Assembly: GCF_030295995.1 (NCBI RefSeq) | Contig: NZ_AP027365.1 | Location: forward strand, 1,426,001-1,490,000 | Length of the DNA stretch: 64,000 nucleotides | Direction of reading: 5' to 3' | DNA from: Thalassotalea hakodatensis | Lineage (GTDB): Bacteria > Pseudomonadota > Gammaproteobacteria > Enterobacterales > Alteromonadaceae | Part shown: one piece after another, positions 10,396 to 19,138 of the stretch | How positions within the stretch are numbered: position 1 is the first letter of the stretch | How the letters are laid out: the number at the start of each line of letters is the position of its first letter | Notes under the pieces: generated by a model | What the model was told of the DNA's origin: nothing | What the model saw: only the letters and a program-made list of their open reading frames with translations | The model's database searches: none | Translations under genes and position numbers: made by a program

Positions 10396-11106
10396 ATGTC
10401 AGGATTCAATAAGGTAGTGGCAAGTTACCAAGAAGCACTTGCTGGTCTTGAAGACAATATGACGATCATCGCCGGTGGTTTTGGTCTTTGTGGGATCCCA
10501 GAAAATCTAATTAGTGAAGTAAAACGTAAAGGTACAACAGGGCTCACAATAGTTTCTAATAATTGTGGCGTTGATGACTTTGGTTTAGGTGTATTACTAA
10601 AAGATCGTCAAATAGCAAAAATAATCGCGTCATACGTTGGCGAAAATGCAGAGTTTGAGCGTCAAATGTTAAGTGGTGAATTAGAGGTTGTTTTAACACC
10701 GCAAGGTACACTAGCGGAAAAAATGCGTGCGGCGGGTGCCGGTATTCCTGCTTTTTATACGGCTACGGGCTATGGCACACCAGTGGGTGAGGGCAAAGAA
10801 GTACGAGACTTCAACGGTAGAAGTTACATTCTTGAAGAAAGTATCAAAGGCGATTTTGCTTTAGTTAAAGCATGGAAAGCTGATACCTATGGTAATCTCA
10901 TTTATCGTAAAACCGCGCGAAACTTTAATCCGATGGCGGCAACTGCTGGAAAAATTACTGTTGTAGAAGCCGAAGAAATTGTACCCGCTGGAGAGCTCGA
11001 ACCCGATCAAATACACACACCTGGAATTTATGTTGATCGTTTAATTCAAGGTAAGTTTGAAAAGCGTATTGAGCAAAGAACCGTTAGACAAAGCGAAGGG
11101 GAATAA
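10396..11106 (+). CDS. scoA: 3-oxoacid CoA-transferase subunit A
   Basis: 236 aa. The N-terminal segment [20 protein letters not shown] and the [18 protein letters not shown] region are typical of the alpha subunit of succinyl-CoA:3-ketoacid CoA-transferase. With ScoB it moves CoA from succinyl-CoA to acetoacetate, giving acetoacetyl-CoA for thiolysis. It lies 8 nt after bdhA and 2 nt before scoB, in one operon. The closely related AtoD is an alternative name, but pairing with bdhA favours ketone-body catabolism. Confidence 0.93.
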   Translation: MSGFNKVVASYQEALAGLEDNMTIIAGGFGLCGIPENLISEVKRKGTTGLTIVSNNCGVDDFGLGVLLKDRQIAKIIASYVGENAEFERQMLSGELEVVLTPQGTLAEKMRAAGAGIPAFYTATGYGTPVGEGKEVRDFNGRSYILEESIKGDFALVKAWKADTYGNLIYRKTARNFNPMAATAGKITVVEAEEIVPAGELEPDQIHTPGIYVDRLIQGKFEKRIEQRTVRQSEGE

Positions 11107-11108
11107 CC

Positions 11109-11765
11109 GTGGCATTATCACGAGAACAAATGGCAAAGCGTGTTGCACAAGAGTTACAAGATGGTTTCTACGTTAATTTAGGTATTGGCATTCCAACATT
11201 AGTAGCAAACTACGTACCGTCGAATATGGAAGTCATGTTGCAATCAGAAAATGGCCTACTTGGGATGGGACAATTTCCAACTGAAGAAGAAATTGATGCT
11301 GACTTAATTAACGCGGGTAAACAAACGGTTACGGCTGCAAAAGGTGCCTCAATTTTTTCTAGTGCTGAATCATTCGCGATGATACGTGGTGGTCATGTAG
11401 ATTTAACGGTATTAGGTGCGTTTGAAGTTGACGTATACGGTAATATCGCTTCTTATATGATCCCCGGAAAGTTAATTAAAGGTATGGGGGGGGCGATGGA
11501 TTTAGTGGCAGGTGCCGATAATATTATCGTAACCATGACACATGCCTCGAAGCATGGTGAATCCAAACTCTTATCTCAATGTACTTTACCTTTAACCGGC
11601 AAAGGGTGCATCAAAAAAATATTAACCGATCTAGCGTATATTGAGATCATTGATGGTAAGTTTCATTTGCTCGAATACGCACCAGGCGTTTCAATTGAAC
11701 AAATCAAAACGCTCACCCAAGGCGACCTCGTGGTGAGCGAGCAAGTAAAAGAGATGAATATTTAA
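11109..11765 (+). CDS. scoB: 3-oxoacid CoA-transferase subunit B
   Basis: 218 aa from a GTG start 2 nt after scoA. The catalytic glutamate lies in the conserved QSENGLLGMG motif, followed by the NAGKQTVTAAKGAS and GKLIKGMGGAMDLV segments of the beta subunit. It completes the acetoacetate to acetoacetyl-CoA step. A factor-independent terminator follows immediately, so it is the last gene of the hydroxybutyrate operon. Confidence 0.93.
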   Translation: MALSREQMAKRVAQELQDGFYVNLGIGIPTLVANYVPSNMEVMLQSENGLLGMGQFPTEEEIDADLINAGKQTVTAAKGASIFSSAESFAMIRGGHVDLTVLGAFEVDVYGNIASYMIPGKLIKGMGGAMDLVAGADNIIVTMTHASKHGESKLLSQCTLPLTGKGCIKKILTDLAYIEIIDGKFHLLEYAPGVSIEQIKTLTQGDLVVSEQVKEMNI

Positions 11766-11771
11766 CTATTT

Positions 11772-11805
11772 AAGCGCTTTAGTTAGAAACATAAGCGCTT
11801 TTTTT
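11772..11805 (+). terminator. Rho-independent terminator of the hydroxybutyrate operon
   Basis: Two copies of AAGCGCTT (self-complementary) separated by 13 nt form an 8-bp stem followed by a T run. It lies 7 nt after the scoB stop. Confidence 0.85.
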
Positions 11806-11815
11806 ATTTATCGCG

Positions 11816-12370
11816 CTACGCTTTATTGAGCGCTTTCATTAATGATTCTATAGCTTTAAAACCATATCCGTGTTTGTTTTCTGTTGCAACTTTATCGAAA
11901 AAATGTCGCTTATGTCGAGAGTACGGTTCAATGCTTATCTCGACGGTTTTCGCCGCTAGGATTCGCTCAAACATTTCTATCGGCATTCTGTAAGCTAAGG
12001 TAGAACTTTCAACATCACCACGCATACCAGGGAATGCGCCTGAGTGACTATCAAATTGTGTAACTTCTTTTCCCTTAACTAAAACAACCGGTACTTTATC
12101 GATATATAAAGTGGTTTGTTTTAAATTAAATCCAGCCCTGAAGTGAACAAGTAAAGTAACTTCGTTGGGTGATTCAGCCGTCCAAGTCGCACCTAACCAT
12201 GAACAATTGTCGGTTAATAAACATAAATTTCTTCTTGGTTTGGCAACAATAGAGGCAATTTCGTTATTATTATTATATTCAATGACTGCTTGTTCTGTAT
12301 TTTCTTCAGGTTTAGTTGATGCACATCCTGAAATGACAGCCAGTAATATTATTAATTTGAAGTAATGCAT
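11816..12370 (-). CDS. Uncharacterised lipoprotein
   Basis: 184 aa. The N terminus has a short hydrophobic stretch and a lipobox (LAVISGC, Cys near 16), predicting a lipid-anchored envelope protein. The rest is mixed alpha/beta with two further cysteines (LCLLTDNCSW) that might form a disulfide. I recognise no named family. It converges on the scoB terminator and has no co-directional partner within 400 nt. Function unknown. Confidence 0.7.
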   Translation of the reverse strand: MHYFKLIILLAVISGCASTKPEENTEQAVIEYNNNNEIASIVAKPRRNLCLLTDNCSWLGATWTAESPNEVTLLVHFRAGFNLKQTTLYIDKVPVVLVKGKEVTQFDSHSGAFPGMRGDVESSTLAYRMPIEMFERILAAKTVEISIEPYSRHKRHFFDKVATENKHGYGFKAIESLMKALNKA

Positions 12371-12450
12371 AAAAATTCCTTGTAATATTCATTATTTTAT
12401 CTCGCCAGACTACATTTCTATCATACTTAATTAGTAATAAATAGGTACTT

Positions 12451-12764
12451 ATACCAATTCGCATAAATATTCGGTCATTCAGCGAGAATTAAACGCTTTA
12501 GAGGCACGGCGTTGATTGCAGAGAATGGTTATTCAGGAGAACGTGCTCCTGCGTTCTCTAATAAGCTACATCCTTGTAGCGTCCTTGTTAAAATCAACAA
12601 CACGGGCTATGAAGCGTTTAAACTCGCCCTTTGGGAGCGTGTTAGAGGCGCGATAATTGCGCAAAACGTGTTTGATGTAGAACAACTATACCTGCACACG
12701 TTTCGCTTATTCTTCCATCTCTAACATCGCTCTGAACTGACTTAATCTTTATGCCAATTGGTAT
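12451..12764. mobile_element. MITE-like element with 15-bp terminal inverted repeats
   Basis: ATACCAATTCGCATA at the left end and TATGCCAATTGGTAT at the right end are inverted repeats matching at 14 of 15 positions, bounding 314 nt. A 70-codon open frame inside (12512-12724) matches no protein I know and is probably accidental. The length, terminal repeats and intergenic position suggest a non-autonomous miniature transposable element. I could not define a target-site duplication with confidence, and only one copy is in the window. Confidence 0.55.
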
Positions 12765-12814
12765 TATTTAATACCTTAAAGGTTAACTGTAGATTGTCGA
12801 TCTTGAAAAAATAT

Positions 12815-13534
12815 TTAAATGCGCTCAATCATCGACATGGTGTTTAGTGCGCAATGTGCGATAATTAATGGCCATAGGTTTCTGTTAAAGACAACATAAG
12901 CTATGCCCATTGCTAGGCCGATTAACCCTACAGTAATTGAACGTTCAGATAAATCGTAAGAATGTCTAAAGCCGAAAATAAAAGCCTGTAAAATAACCGC
13001 AATGAAAGTCGAAAACCAAGTATTAAATAATGCTTGTTCTATCCAATTAATTAAAAAGCCTCTATCGAGAATTTCTTCTAATGCTGATTGTAGCCAAATG
13101 AAAGGTATTATCATAAAAAATAATGACCAGTTATTTGAAAGTTTTCCAAATTTAGATTCTGCTTGTTCGTTAGAAAGGTCGGGGGCTAGTTGAAATCCGA
13201 GTTCTTGTTTGAACAACTGAAAAATAATAATAGATAAGATGGTAAAGGCAAAAATAAACACGGTTACGAAAAGTAACTTTTTAAAACTTTCAGGTTTGAA
13301 AAGGCCAAGTTTTGCTAATGAAACGTGCCTAAAACGAATAAAAGTTATAGCAACAACAAGTGTTGAAAGTGACCAAAATAGACCGTTAGTGATAAAATTA
13401 TGTTGTTCAAAATAAATCTCGCGTATTAAAAACATTACTGAAAGGTAAATGGCAAGGTCAATGCAATAAGTGTATTGCGACTTACGATATACGGATATAA
13501 ATGAACCGATTACATTCTTTCTTCCTGAAAACAT
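12815..13534 (-). CDS. CPBP-family intramembrane glutamic endopeptidase
   Basis: 239 aa from ATG 13534, chosen because GAGG sits 6 nt upstream; the in-frame TTG at 13546 would place that sequence inside the gene. There are about six to seven hydrophobic segments. The CPBP motifs are present: a paired-Glu motif LEEILDRGFL (near residue 152), FGFRHS, and IIAHCALN near the C terminus. Characterised members (Rce1, bacteriocin self-immunity proteins) are membrane proteases. It is the third gene of an operon with a membrane protein and a winged-helix regulator. Substrate unknown. Confidence 0.82.
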   Translation of the reverse strand: MFSGRKNVIGSFISVYRKSQYTYCIDLAIYLSVMFLIREIYFEQHNFITNGLFWSLSTLVVAITFIRFRHVSLAKLGLFKPESFKKLLFVTVFIFAFTILSIIIFQLFKQELGFQLAPDLSNEQAESKFGKLSNNWSLFFMIIPFIWLQSALEEILDRGFLINWIEQALFNTWFSTFIAVILQAFIFGFRHSYDLSERSITVGLIGLAMGIAYVVFNRNLWPLIIAHCALNTMSMIERI

Positions 13535-13554
13535 AAAATACCTCAAGTCAACGT

Positions 13555-13845
13555 TTATACGCCACCTACAATCTCACGTAAAGCTGCTAGGTGTCCGTTA
13601 TATGCTTCTCGTCCTGTTTTTGATAATGACAGCCATGTTCTTTGTCTGCCCATATGAGTACGTTTTTGTGCACAAAGATATTGAGCATCTTCAAGTGATT
13701 TCAAATGTTTTGAAAGCACAGAATCACTTACGTTAAGCTTTTCTCGTAATACTTTAAATTCTATTTCTGCAGTTGCCGCTAGAATGGCACAAATTTGTAA
13801 ACGATTTTGTGCATGAATTAGCGGATCAAAGCTGACGTTACTCAT
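13555..13845 (-). CDS. Winged-helix transcriptional regulator
   Basis: 96 aa, a single DNA-binding domain: RLQICAILAATAEIEFKVLR then NVSDSVLSKHLKSLEDAQYL (recognition helix) and a wing RTHMGRQRTWLSLSKTG. This is the small MarR/ArsR-like PF13601 type with no ligand domain. It overlaps the upstream membrane-protein gene by 8 nt, so the two are co-translated. Three inverted repeats before the operon are the likely operators, implying autoregulation. Confidence 0.82.
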   Translation of the reverse strand: MSNVSFDPLIHAQNRLQICAILAATAEIEFKVLREKLNVSDSVLSKHLKSLEDAQYLCAQKRTHMGRQRTWLSLSKTGREAYNGHLAALREIVGGV

Positions 13846-14320
13846 GGTGACTGTTGTCCTTAATGTAATTGCCTGTTGAGTAATGATGCAATAAATATGC
13901 GAGTACTAGCGCATTGAGTATACCGCCAATGTAGGCGGCATATTCTAAGCCATTTACGCTTAATATGCGGGTGAGAATGATGACTGCCGCAAAAAAAATA
14001 CCGGAAAATAAATGAAAAAAACATTCACTTTTACTTTTTGGTAGTACCTTAGGCTTTATGCCAAGTAAATGACTGCTGTAAAGATAAAAGGCGACACTTG
14101 CTAGAAAACAAATTGCTGAAATAATTAAACCGAGCATCCAAAGGTTTTCATGTCGGGTAGATGCCCAAGAAAAGGTCATCATTCCGTAAAAAAAGGCCAT
14201 AATGACCGTCAGCCAAAGTGGCGGTCTGATAAGTTTATTGGTACTGCTGTCTATATTGGCTAAACTATCGAGTGCTAGTTGAGCTTCCTCTGTCGATACT
14301 TTTTGTTCTTTATTATTCAT
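13838..14320 (-). CDS. Membrane protein co-encoded with winged-helix regulator
   Basis: 160 aa. A hydrophilic N-terminal ~35 residues is followed by four hydrophobic helices (around 38-53, 63-83, 105-120 and 125-145) and a short polar tail ending HHE. No catalytic motif was seen and no named family is recognised beyond small multi-pass proteins commonly paired with PF13601 regulators. It is the first gene of the operon. A role as sensor or partner of the regulator is inference. Confidence 0.65.
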   Translation of the reverse strand: MNNKEQKVSTEEAQLALDSLANIDSSTNKLIRPPLWLTVIMAFFYGMMTFSWASTRHENLWMLGLIISAICFLASVAFYLYSSHLLGIKPKVLPKSKSECFFHLFSGIFFAAVIILTRILSVNGLEYAAYIGGILNALVLAYLLHHYSTGNYIKDNSHHE

Positions 14321-14333
14321 GATTACGTCCTTT

Positions 14334-14406
14334 ACTTTCCGATGTGGAAAGTAATATAAGTCATACTTTCCAAGTTGGCAAGTTAAAACTTTCCATAGTG
14401 GAAAAT
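14334..14406 (-). promoter_or_regulatory. Three tandem ACTTTCC-N5-GGAAAGT operators
   Basis: Three 19-bp inverted repeats precede the membrane protein/winged-helix operon: 14334-14352 (ACTTTCC, 5 nt, GGAAAGT; perfect), 14365-14383 (right arm GGCAAGT) and 14388-14406 (right arm GGAAAAT). The centres are 31 and 23 bp apart. Their position just upstream of the first start codon suggests cooperative repression by the regulator in the operon. Confidence 0.65.
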
Positions 14407-14470
14407 AATTAGGTGTTTTAGATTTATATCATTGAATTTAATTTTTTATATATGTATTCAGTATGAAAAA

Positions 14471-15490
14471 TTAACGAGAATTTTTGATTTTTTTACTGGT
14501 AGATTCCCTCTTTACCAGTCGCGGAATATGTTTAAATGTGGTTTCGGCCACAATATTTTCTTCTGGTTTTGTCATGCACAAAGCCAAATTTGCTGCTTGT
14601 TTAGCCATTTCCACGATAGGATAGTGTAGAGTAGTTAGTTTGGGTCTTGAATAACGAGACAATAAAACATCATCAAAGCCGATGACTGAAACGTCGTTTG
14701 GCACACGGTACCCGTTATCTTCTAGCGTAGAAATAGCACCAATTGCCATTGCATCATTGTATACAAATAATGCGGTAAAGGGGTGACTACTAGCGAGTAG
14801 GTTTTGAGCGGCAATCTCTCCACCTTGCAGGGTAGGGGCTTGATATTCTATAAGTTGTTCTTTGAGTGTTAAATCATGCTCTGACAATGTTTCTTTAAAA
14901 CCTTTAAGCCTTAGGGCAGGATCTTCTATAGGGTAATGACTGCTTATACAAGCAAGCTTTTGATGTGATAGCGCGATTAAATGACGTGCTGCTATTTTGC
15001 CTCCTTCCATGTTATCTAGCCAAATACAGCGATTTTCTAAACCTTTAACCATTCTATCGATCACAACTAAGCCTTTTACTTTTTGGCTTAATTCGTTAAG
15101 TTGGCTTTCACTTAATGCCTTGCTGTGCACCACCATCACATCGCAACGTCGCTCAATGAGTAAATTGATTGCTTGCATTTCAGATTCAGCATTAACTTGA
15201 CTGGTACTTAATAATAATTGTCTATGATGTTCGCGAGCAACCTGTTCTACGCCACTGGCTAAAGAAGCAAAAAAAGGATCAGTTATATCAGGGATCACAA
15301 CGCCAATAGTTGTGCTTTTTTGTGTTACAAGTGCTCTAGCATTTTCATTCGGTGTGTAACCAAGTTGCAGCATCACTTGACTGACTTTTTCTTTGGTTTT
15401 AGCACTTACTTTTGGACCGTTATTTACCACTCGGGATACTGTTGCTACAGATACACCTGCGATACGAGCTACATCTTTAATTGTTGACAT
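14471..15490 (-). CDS. galR: LacI/GalR-family repressor of the gal operon
   Basis: 339 aa. The N-terminal LacI helix-turn-helix reads TIKDVARIAGVSVATVSRVVNNGPKVSAKT, with hinge LGYTPNENARAL, then a periplasmic-binding-protein-like sensor domain (TIGVVIPDITDPFFASLASG, FVYNDAMAIGA, DVSVIGFDD). It is divergent from galTKE and 157 nt from the galT start, with LacI-type half-sites next to its own start codon. By family and context it should repress galactose genes until the inducer binds. The exact inducer is not visible. Confidence 0.85.
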   Translation of the reverse strand: MSTIKDVARIAGVSVATVSRVVNNGPKVSAKTKEKVSQVMLQLGYTPNENARALVTQKSTTIGVVIPDITDPFFASLASGVEQVAREHHRQLLLSTSQVNAESEMQAINLLIERRCDVMVVHSKALSESQLNELSQKVKGLVVIDRMVKGLENRCIWLDNMEGGKIAARHLIALSHQKLACISSHYPIEDPALRLKGFKETLSEHDLTLKEQLIEYQAPTLQGGEIAAQNLLASSHPFTALFVYNDAMAIGAISTLEDNGYRVPNDVSVIGFDDVLLSRYSRPKLTTLHYPIVEMAKQAANLALCMTKPEENIVAETTFKHIPRLVKRESTSKKIKNSR

Positions 15491-15491
15491 A

Positions 15492-15505
15492 TGTAAATGT
15501 TTACA
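15492..15505. promoter_or_regulatory. LacI-type operator at galR start
   Basis: TGTAAATGTTTACA has symmetric TGTAAA/TTTACA arms around a 2-nt centre, the usual LacI/GalR operator layout. It lies 1 nt upstream of the galR start codon, in the divergent galR-galT region. Confidence 0.55.
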
Positions 15506-15601
15506 TTTATTAAGTATTTAACTAGTGCACAGTATATATAAGCAATGCTGCTGGTGCAATATGATAAATTTGTTCCTAAAAAGTAAGCTTGTAATAAAAA
15601 G

Positions 15602-15615
15602 GGAAAACGTTTACA
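15602..15615. promoter_or_regulatory. Second LacI-type operator before galT
   Basis: GGAAAACGTTTACA keeps a perfect TTTACA right arm and the CG centre typical of LacI-family sites, with two mismatches in the left arm. It lies about 33 nt upstream of the chosen galT start. The two sites, 110 bp apart, could support looping. Confidence 0.4.
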
Positions 15616-15647
15616 TTTACGTCAAATTTACAAGATGGAATGAGTGT

Positions 15648-16691
15648 ATGACTATCGAATTCGATCCAACGGAACATCCACATCGCAGGTTTAATCCCTT
15701 ATTGCGAGAATGGGTACTGGTTTCTCCGCATCGCGCAAAACGCCCTTGGCAAGGACAAGTAGAGGCAGTTGCTGAGCAACAATCTGTCTCGCATGATCCA
15801 AATTGTTATTTATGCGCAGGTAATACGCGTATAAACGGTGAAGTCAATGAGCGTTATGAAACAACGTTTGTCTTTACTAATGACTTTGCTGCGTTAAAAA
15901 CGGATACCCCACAAGTACAAAATAATGATCCGCTATTTCGAATGGCAACAGAGCAAGGAGAAAGCCGAGTGATCTGTTTTTCTCCTGACCACAGTAAAAC
16001 CTTGCCAGAATTATCAGTACCTGACATTAAGCATGTTGTTGATACTTGGCAAGTGCAATGTGAAGCGTTAAGCGAACAATACCAATGGATACAAGTGTTT
16101 GAAAATAAAGGGGCGGTTATGGGCTGCTCTAATCCACACCCTCACGGGCAAATTTGGGCACAGCAGCAAATTCCAACCTTGGCAGATCGTAAATGCCGTT
16201 CTCAGTTAGTGTACTTTAATCAATACCGTAGCAATCTATTGAGTGACTATGCTGTAAAGGAAATAGAACAAGATCAACGTGTTGTTGTACTAAACGACGA
16301 CTGGGTTGTGGTGGTGCCATATTGGGCAGCATGGCCCTTTGAAACGCTGTTATTACCAAGGTTTACAGTGTCTAGAATGGTTGAATTAACTGAACAACAA
16401 AAAACATCACTTGCCGATATCTTGAAAAAAATTGCGACTAAGTACGATAACTTATTTCAATGTTCTTTCCCTTATTCAATGGGATGGCATGGCGCACCGT
16501 ATGATGGTGAAAAACATCCTGAATGGACATTACATGCGAGCTTTTTACCGCCGCTATTACGCTCAGCAACAGTAAGAAAATTCATGGTTGGCTATGAAAT
16601 GTTAGCGGAAGCACAGCGTGATTTAACGCCAGAGCAAGCAGCAGAGAGGCTAAAGGCATTACCAAGTACACATTATAAGGAGGCTATGTAA
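15648..16691 (+). CDS. galT: Galactose-1-phosphate uridylyltransferase
   Basis: 347 aa from ATG 15648. An upstream in-frame ATG (15525) would add 41 residues unlike the family, whereas [29 protein letters not shown] is the usual N terminus and gives the normal length. The catalytic HPH motif is present in [22 protein letters not shown] supplies the metal-site cysteines; [10 protein letters not shown] is conserved near the C terminus. It exchanges UMP between UDP-glucose and galactose-1-phosphate in the Leloir pathway. It is first in galTKE and its stop overlaps the galK start. Confidence 0.95.
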   Translation: MTIEFDPTEHPHRRFNPLLREWVLVSPHRAKRPWQGQVEAVAEQQSVSHDPNCYLCAGNTRINGEVNERYETTFVFTNDFAALKTDTPQVQNNDPLFRMATEQGESRVICFSPDHSKTLPELSVPDIKHVVDTWQVQCEALSEQYQWIQVFENKGAVMGCSNPHPHGQIWAQQQIPTLADRKCRSQLVYFNQYRSNLLSDYAVKEIEQDQRVVVLNDDWVVVVPYWAAWPFETLLLPRFTVSRMVELTEQQKTSLADILKKIATKYDNLFQCSFPYSMGWHGAPYDGEKHPEWTLHASFLPPLLRSATVRKFMVGYEMLAEAQRDLTPEQAAERLKALPSTHYKEAM

Positions 16692-17848
16692 TGGTTCAAA
16701 AAAATACTATTAATGCTTTATTTAAACAATGTTATCAACAAGAGCCGGATGTGATTTGTTATGCGCCTGCGCGGGTCAATATTATTGGCGATCATACTGA
16801 CTATAATGATGGTTTTGTTTTTCCCGCTGCGATTGATTGTGGTACCACCATCGCCGCGTCTAAACGTGATGATCAATTAGTCAAAGTGTATTCACATGAT
16901 TTTGGCAAAAGTTCTACAGAATTTGTTTTAAATCAGTTTAGCTTTGATACCGAACACATGTGGTGTAATTACATTAAAGGTTCGGTCCAAGCATTAATGG
17001 AAAAGTACCCTAACCTTAGAGGCGCTAATCTAGTGGTAACGGGTAATGTCGCGCAAGGGGCAGGGTTAAGTTCATCTGCCAGTTTTGAGATGGCAATATT
17101 GAAAACCTTTACCTCGTTATACAAATTAGAGTTAGATGGAAAAACTGCCGCTAAAATGGGACAGCAAGCTGAGAATGATTATGTTGGTTGTAATTGCGGC
17201 ATCATGGATCAACTGATATCGGCTATGGGCAAGAAAGGCCATGCAATGTTACTTGATTGTCGAGATTTAACGTTTGAAGATGCGCCAATTTCAGACGAGT
17301 TATCATTGGTTATTATTAATTCTAACGTTAAACGTGGATTAGTTGATAGTGAATATAACTTACGTCGTGAGCAATGTGAACAAGTTGCCAAGCACTTCGG
17401 ATGTAAAGCTTTACGTGATGTTACGTTAGCGCAATTAGAGTCAGAAAAAGAACAACTGTCAGATGTGCAATATAGACGAGCCAAACATGTGATCACTGAA
17501 AATGCTAGAACTGTCGCAGCATTAACGGCATTCAAATCTTCAGACATGTCGACGTTGAGTCAGCTAATGGCTGAGTCACACCAATCGCTTCGGGATGACT
17601 TTGAAGTAACGACAAAAGAAATGGATGGTCTAGTGGATATTGTGAGCGCACAAATTGGTAATCAAGGTGGTGTACGCATGACCGGTGGTGGATTTGGCGG
17701 TTGTGTTGTTGCTTTGATGCCAAAAGCACTCGTTGAAAAGGTGACTGAGCAGGTAAATATTCAATACCCAGAGCAGTTTGGCTTAACAGCAGATATTTAT
17801 ATTTGTCATGCATCACAAGGTGCATTTAGACATATTGACGAATCTTGA
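16691..17848 (+). CDS. galK: Galactokinase
   Basis: 385 aa GHMP kinase. It shows the galactokinase signature near the N terminus (RVNIIGDHTDYNDGFVFP), the ATP-binding loop GAGLSSSASFE and the C-terminal GGFGGCVVAL motif. It phosphorylates galactose with ATP at C1. The start overlaps the galT stop (TAATG), so translation is coupled, and galE follows by 18 nt. No galactose transporter or mutarotase gene is present in the window. Confidence 0.95.
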   Translation: MVQKNTINALFKQCYQQEPDVICYAPARVNIIGDHTDYNDGFVFPAAIDCGTTIAASKRDDQLVKVYSHDFGKSSTEFVLNQFSFDTEHMWCNYIKGSVQALMEKYPNLRGANLVVTGNVAQGAGLSSSASFEMAILKTFTSLYKLELDGKTAAKMGQQAENDYVGCNCGIMDQLISAMGKKGHAMLLDCRDLTFEDAPISDELSLVIINSNVKRGLVDSEYNLRREQCEQVAKHFGCKALRDVTLAQLESEKEQLSDVQYRRAKHVITENARTVAALTAFKSSDMSTLSQLMAESHQSLRDDFEVTTKEMDGLVDIVSAQIGNQGGVRMTGGGFGGCVVALMPKALVEKVTEQVNIQYPEQFGLTADIYICHASQGAFRHIDES

Positions 17849-17866
17849 TTGATTACAGGATAAACC

Positions 17867-18892
17867 ATGAAAATTTTAGTCACCGGTGGTGCTGGTTATA
17901 TTGGCTCTCATACCGTTTTATTGCTTTTAACAAACGGCTTTGAAGTTGTTGTACTTGATAATCTCATGAATGCCAGTATTGAATCCATTCGGCGGGTAGA
18001 GCACTTAACTGGAAAGAAAGTGTCATTTATTAAGGGAGATATTCAAGACAAAACGGCTTTGACGTCACTTTTTAATGAACACGCTATTGATGCGGTTATA
18101 CACTTTGCGGCATTAAAAGCAGTGGGTGAATCTTCTACTATCCCTCTAGAGTATTATCAAAACAATGTTCACGGAACATTATGTTTGTTAGAAGTTATGG
18201 CAAACCTAAACATTAATCATTTTATTTTTTCCTCGTCAGCGACAGTGTACGGTGGGGAAAATGCTGTACCTTATGAAGAAAGTATGCCGTTAGGTGAAGC
18301 GTCTAGCCCTTATGGAGCGAGTAAAGTGATGATTGAGCGAGTGTTAAAAGATCTTGCACAATCAAATTTAGATTTTCGCGCAGTGTGTTTACGTTATTTT
18401 AACCCAATCGGTGCCCATGAGAGTGGACAAATTGGTGAAGATCCTAAAGGTATTCCAAATAATTTATTACCTTATGTTGCACAGGTTGCGGTTGGAAAGC
18501 GTGAGCGTTTACAGGTTTTTGGTGATGATTATTCTACCCAAGATGGTACGTGCGAGCGTGATTATCTGCACGTCATGGATTTAGCGGAAGGGCATGTAGC
18601 AGCAGTCAATTGGTTGCAGAAAAATAGTGAATTTACTGGTGTTGAAGCTTTTAATTTGGGTACCGGTAAAGCGGTGTCTGTATTAAGCATCATCAAGGCG
18701 TTTGAACAGGCAAGCCAGCAAAAAGTACCTTATACTATTGCACCACGTCGTCATGGTGATTTACCTGCATTTTGGGCAAATGCTGAAAAGGCTAATAAAC
18801 AACTTGGCTGGCGAGCCACACGTGATTTAACACAAATGATGACCGACACTTGGCGTTGGCAATCGAACAACCCAGAAGGATATCCAAAGTAA
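17867..18892 (+). CDS. galE: UDP-glucose 4-epimerase
   Basis: 341 aa extended short-chain dehydrogenase. It has the NAD-binding GGAGYIGSHT motif, HFAALKAVGES, the catalytic region SSSATVYG and YGASK, then RYFNPIGAHESG and ERDYLHVMDLAEGH typical of GalE. It interconverts UDP-galactose and UDP-glucose and completes the Leloir operon. AGGA precedes the start. No U-tailed terminator was seen directly after the stop. Confidence 0.95.
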   Translation: MKILVTGGAGYIGSHTVLLLLTNGFEVVVLDNLMNASIESIRRVEHLTGKKVSFIKGDIQDKTALTSLFNEHAIDAVIHFAALKAVGESSTIPLEYYQNNVHGTLCLLEVMANLNINHFIFSSSATVYGGENAVPYEESMPLGEASSPYGASKVMIERVLKDLAQSNLDFRAVCLRYFNPIGAHESGQIGEDPKGIPNNLLPYVAQVAVGKRERLQVFGDDYSTQDGTCERDYLHVMDLAEGHVAAVNWLQKNSEFTGVEAFNLGTGKAVSVLSIIKAFEQASQQKVPYTIAPRRHGDLPAFWANAEKANKQLGWRATRDLTQMMTDTWRWQSNNPEGYPK

Positions 18893-18940
18893 GGCAGGAA
18901 GTTTAGTGCATTTTGAGCGGCAATTAATTCAGTTAATAAT

Positions 18941-18955
18941 TGTTATGTTATAACA
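18941..18955. promoter_or_regulatory. Zur-like 15-mer upstream of M1 peptidase
   Basis: TGTTATGTTATAACA, inside a longer AATTGTTAT-N3-ATAACAATT palindrome (18938-18958), has the TGTTAT-N3-ATAACA layout of gammaproteobacterial Zur boxes. It differs by one base from the box at 36499. It lies about 185 nt before a zinc metallopeptidase gene. It could also be a weak hairpin after galE. Confidence 0.4.
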
Positions 18956-19025
18956 ATTGAGACGAATGGTAGTATTTTCTTGTTAGAAAGCACTGAACTT
19001 AAGTGAAAATTCCTTTATTATCTAT

Positions 19026-19082
19026 GGGCTATTTTTCTTTGTTGTACTTTATTCAATAATATACACCAAAGAAAAATAGCCC
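19026..19082 (+). repeat. Long perfect hairpin in the M1 peptidase leader
   Basis: GGGCTATTTTTCTTTG (19026-19041) and its exact complement (19067-19082) form a 16-bp stem, which can extend inward past one mismatch. The loop is about 25 nt. No T tract follows on the plus strand, so it does not look like a standard terminator. A second small hairpin (CGCAC/GTGCG, ~19091-19111) follows before the start codon. Confidence 0.6.
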
Positions 19083-19138
19083 TAGTACTGCGCACGTTCT
19101 GAAATGTGCGTAACCTCAAGTAGTGAGCAGGAATAACT

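Noticed and set aside
12512-12724. 70-codon open frame inside the MITE-like element
   Set aside because: It lies wholly within the inverted-repeat element, resembles no known protein and lacks a ribosome-binding site; likely chance.
15525-15647. Longer N terminus for galT
   Set aside because: The extra 41 residues are unlike the family and cover the operator region; ATG 15648 gives the normal length.
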